A DNA stretch of 7,935 nucleotides from an uncultured bacterium (GTDB lineage Bacteria > Hydrogenedentota > Hydrogenedentia > Hydrogenedentales > CAITNO01): the NCBI GenBank assembly GCA_937923585.1, contig CALDSM010000460.1, forward strand, positions 1 to 7,935, written 5' to 3'. The translations under genes were made by a program, and so were the position numbers. Of this stretch, positions 6,508 to 7,935 are shown in pieces. Below the pieces are notes generated by a model. It saw nothing but the letters and a program-made list of their open reading frames with translations. It did no database searches and was not told the origin of the DNA. Position 1 is the stretch's first letter. Each line of letters opens with the position of its first letter.

Positions 6508-7452
6508 ATGGCCATGCCGCGGCAGTTGGAATTCTGGGAAGACGGGGAACCGGCGAAGGAAGTTGCACCACATCCCCCTAAATCCCCCTTCAAAGGGGGA
6601 CTTGAAGCCCCCCCTACCCCCCGCTTCAAAGGGGGGCTTGAGGAACCGACCGCACTTGACGATGAGGAGAAGTGCCTGGGTCCCCTCGCTGCCGCGGAAG
6701 GGCAACGGGAAGAGCCTGTGCCGGGTGCAAAGTCCGTTGACCCGGCGGCGGCTGAAGCCCTTCGCGCCGAACTCTGCCGCCTTTCCGGCTTGCCGGTGTT
6801 CCTCAGAGTCACCAACAACACCCATTGCCTGATGCGCGTGGTCCACGAACCCGGCGGGCGCGGTGCGCGGCTCAGCCTGCACTGGATGTTTGTGGACGCG
6901 CCCCCGGCAGTGGTCAAGGCACTGGCGGGTTGGGTAAAACACCCCAGGAAGATCCGGAAGGACAGCCTGCTGCGGGACTACATGCATGCGAACAACAACC
7001 GGCTCCGCGCCGCACAACCCCGCCGCGTGACCATTTCCACCAAGGGCAGACACTACGACCTTGCCGAACTGTATGCCGAGGTCAACGCCGCCGAGTTCGA
7101 CGGCACGGTGAACGCGAAGATCACCTGGGGCGTCATGCTGCCCGTCGGCGGCGGACGCTCCGGTCATTTCCGCCTGGGCAGCTACAATGATGCGCGGAAT
7201 CTCATCCGCCTCCATCCGGTGCTGGACAACCCCCAGGTGCCCCGTTTCGTGATTCGGAGCATTGTCTTTCACGAAATGCTCCACGCCTTTCTGGGCATCA
7301 AAAAGGAAGACGGCAAACGCCGCAAGGTGCATCATTCGGAGTTCAAGCGGCGTGAAGAACAGTACCGGGACTTCAAAGCCGCCGAGGCTTGGATCAACAA
7401 TCCGCAGAACATGCGGATGCTTGCAAAGATTCGCAGAAACGCTGCGGGGTGA
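6508..7452 (+). CDS. SprT-like zinc metallopeptidase-fold protein with palindromic-repeat insert
   Basis: Probable 314-residue cytoplasmic zincin. The C-terminal half (about 180-300) has the SprT-like layout: a DLAELYAEVNAAEFDG segment (184-199), KITWG, a strand ending in IRLHPVLD (232-239), the metal-site motif HEMLH (255-259), and a downstream VHHSEFKRRE whose His275 or His276 is the likely third zinc ligand. Glu256 would be the catalytic base. Before it, an LSLHWMFVDAPPAVVKALAGWV-type helical region (about 122-143, written here only in part of its context) accompanies this family in other bacteria as I recall. Residues 23-45 come from two palindromic DNA repeats and are probably dispensable; residues 46-80 look low-complexity. 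Starts GTG 6505, ATG 6508 and ATG 6514 are all possible; no good Shine-Dalgarno is seen, and the position 8 bases after the regulator stop suggests translational coupling. Substrate unknown. Confidence 0.8.
   Translation: MAMPRQLEFWEDGEPAKEVAPHPPKSPFKGGLEAPPTPRFKGGLEEPTALDDEEKCLGPLAAAEGQREEPVPGAKSVDPAAAEALRAELCRLSGLPVFLRVTNNTHCLMRVVHEPGGRGARLSLHWMFVDAPPAVVKALAGWVKHPRKIRKDSLLRDYMHANNNRLRAAQPRRVTISTKGRHYDLAELYAEVNAAEFDGTVNAKITWGVMLPVGGGRSGHFRLGSYNDARNLIRLHPVLDNPQVPRFVIRSIVFHEMLHAFLGIKKEDGKRRKVHHSEFKRREEQYRDFKAAEAWINNPQNMRMLAKIRRNAAG
6574..6642 (+). repeat. Two tandem copies of a C/G-block palindromic (REP-like) repeat inside the coding sequence
   Basis: Copy 1 (6574-6606) and copy 2 (6610-6642) are direct repeats with a 36-base period. 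Each has a C-run, TTCAAA and a G-run, followed by CTTGA. Copy 1 contains the perfect stem TCCCCCTT-CA-AAGGGGGA (6583-6600). AAGCCCCCC (6605-6613) pairs with GGGGGGCTT (6631-6639) across copy 2. In frame they read PPKSPFKGGLE and PPTPRFKGGLE. The same kind of C/G-block repeat is widespread between genes of many bacteria, as I recall. The 36-base period keeps the reading frame, and several other frames on both strands are also free of stops. Confidence 0.85.
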
Positions 7453-7469
7453 GGACAGAGCTTATACAT

Positions 7470-7502
7470 CACCGGCCGCAGGCGGAACGGAACACGCCGG
7501 TG
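7470..7502. repeat. Inverted repeat between convergent genes, possible weak terminator
   Basis: CACCGGC (7470-7476) and GCCGGTG (7496-7502) are perfect 7-bp arms with a 19-base loop, in the 59-base gap between the SprT-like gene and the citrate synthase gene, which converge here. Neither side has a T-run, so intrinsic termination is uncertain. Confidence 0.3.
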
Positions 7503-7511
7503 TCGCCGCCC

Positions 7512-7910
7512 TTACTGTGAACCGTGAACCGCGGCGGAAAAATCCGGCACCGCGCCTTCCAGCCAGTCCGCGCGCTGATCCAGTGGAACCAGGTTCCGGT
7601 GCGGCGGGCCCGTGTAGCGGCTCAGGGGCCTGTAGAGCCGGTTGTTTGCCTGCTGTTCCATGTAATGCGCGCACCAGCCCGATATCCTCGCCGCGGCGAA
7701 AATGGGCGTGTACAGGTCAATGGGAAGTCCGAGCAGGTAATACGTGAGTCCGCACGGGTAGTCCAGATTCATGTGGATCTTCTTCTCATGCTCCATGATG
7801 TCGTGAATCGCATCGTAGATGCCCATCAGATTGCCGGCACCCGCGCTTTCGGCCAGCGGACGCAGTTCGCGCTCCAGTATCGTCGCGCGGTGGTCGCCGT
7901 TCTTGTAGAC
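7512..7910 (-). CDS. Citrate synthase (citrate / 2-methylcitrate synthase family), C-terminal 132 residues only
   Basis: Citrate synthase condenses acetyl-CoA with oxaloacetate to citrate, the entry step of the TCA cycle, in the cytoplasm. Only the C-terminal third is present, cut by the contig end. It opens at VYKNGDHRA, the continuation of the conserved (G)HRVYK motif. It holds KIHMNLDYPCG with the catalytic Asp, then LYTPIFAAARISGW and CAHYMEQ, and NNRLYRPLSRYTG, where conserved Arg residues bind substrate. It ends in a short acidic/aromatic tail and a stop at 7512-7514. KIHMN differs slightly from the more usual KIHPN of close relatives. From this piece alone gltA-type cannot be told from prpC-type. 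The upstream codons 7911-7925 (VLFRS) are adapter, not protein. It converges on the SprT-like gene. Confidence 0.93.
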   Translation of the reverse strand, partial: VYKNGDHRATILERELRPLAESAGAGNLMGIYDAIHDIMEHEKKIHMNLDYPCGLTYYLLGLPIDLYTPIFAAARISGWCAHYMEQQANNRLYRPLSRYTGPPHRNLVPLDQRADWLEGAVPDFSAAVHGSQ

Positions 7911-7935
7911 AGATCGGAAGAGCACACGTCTGAAC
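7911..7935 (+). other. Illumina TruSeq adapter read-through at contig end
   Basis: The last 25 bases, starting AGATCGGAAGAGC and continuing ACACGTCTGAAC, match the start of the standard TruSeq indexed adapter exactly as I know it. They interrupt the citrate synthase gene in mid-codon context and should be trimmed. Read on the minus strand they give the spurious peptide (V/M)LFRS fused to the gene fragment. Confidence 0.97.

Noticed and set aside
6574..6642. CRISPR-like tandem repeats
   Set aside because: There are only two copies, with no unique spacers of constant length, and they sit inside a reading frame. The G/C-block palindrome fits a REP-like element instead.
6109..7335. 408-aa minus-strand ORF across the regulator and SprT-like genes
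   Set aside because: It spans two well-supported plus-strand genes and their junction and has no family features. The repeat region happens to be stop-free in this frame as well.
7911..7925. GTG start giving MLFRS at the N-terminus of the citrate synthase ORF
   Set aside because: These codons are the adapter read on the minus strand. The real protein continues upstream beyond the contig end.

Overview
The window looks like the end of a metagenomic contig from an uncultured, GC-rich bacterium. It carries four genes that can be read confidently or nearly so, plus the broken end of a fifth. The coding style (GC-rich third positions, a very large secreted Ig-like protein, a pyruvate kinase of the K+-independent type) would suit a planctomycete-, Hydrogenedentes- or deltaproteobacterium-like lineage, but nothing here fixes the taxon. 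No rRNA, tRNA, CRISPR array, transposase or phage gene was seen.

Layout. (1) Bases 4047 down to 1, minus strand: one uninterrupted reading frame of 1349 codons that runs off the left edge. It is a secreted surface protein with a signal peptide, a Cys-rich N-terminal domain, two invasin-like Ig domains, an unassigned middle region with a possible Cys/His/Asp (papain- or transglutaminase-like) module, a DUF11-like module and at least two putative-Ig (He_PIG) repeats. Because it has no stop inside the window it is easily missed by ORF callers, and the plus-strand ORFs over it are shadows. (2) Bases 4048-4411: divergent intergenic region with a good sigma70-type promoter for the surface gene. (3) 4412-5839, plus: complete pyruvate kinase. 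(4) 5868-5896: strong promoter driving a probable two-gene operon, a DtxR/MntR-family metalloregulator (TTG start at 5960) and a SprT-like zinc metallopeptidase-fold protein (6508-7452). The N-terminal part of the latter carries two in-frame copies of a G/C-block palindromic repeat. (5) 7512-7910, minus: C-terminal 132 residues of a citrate synthase. (6) 7911-7935: Illumina TruSeq adapter, not genomic sequence.

Working together. Pyruvate kinase and citrate synthase are central carbon metabolism genes, while the surface protein is an accessory envelope or secreted product. The regulator and SprT-like protein are the only pair that looks co-transcribed, with 8 bases between stop and start. The points most worth following are the in-frame palindromic repeats, the altered metal sites of the regulator, the possible enzyme module hidden in the surface protein, and the adapter that ends the contig.
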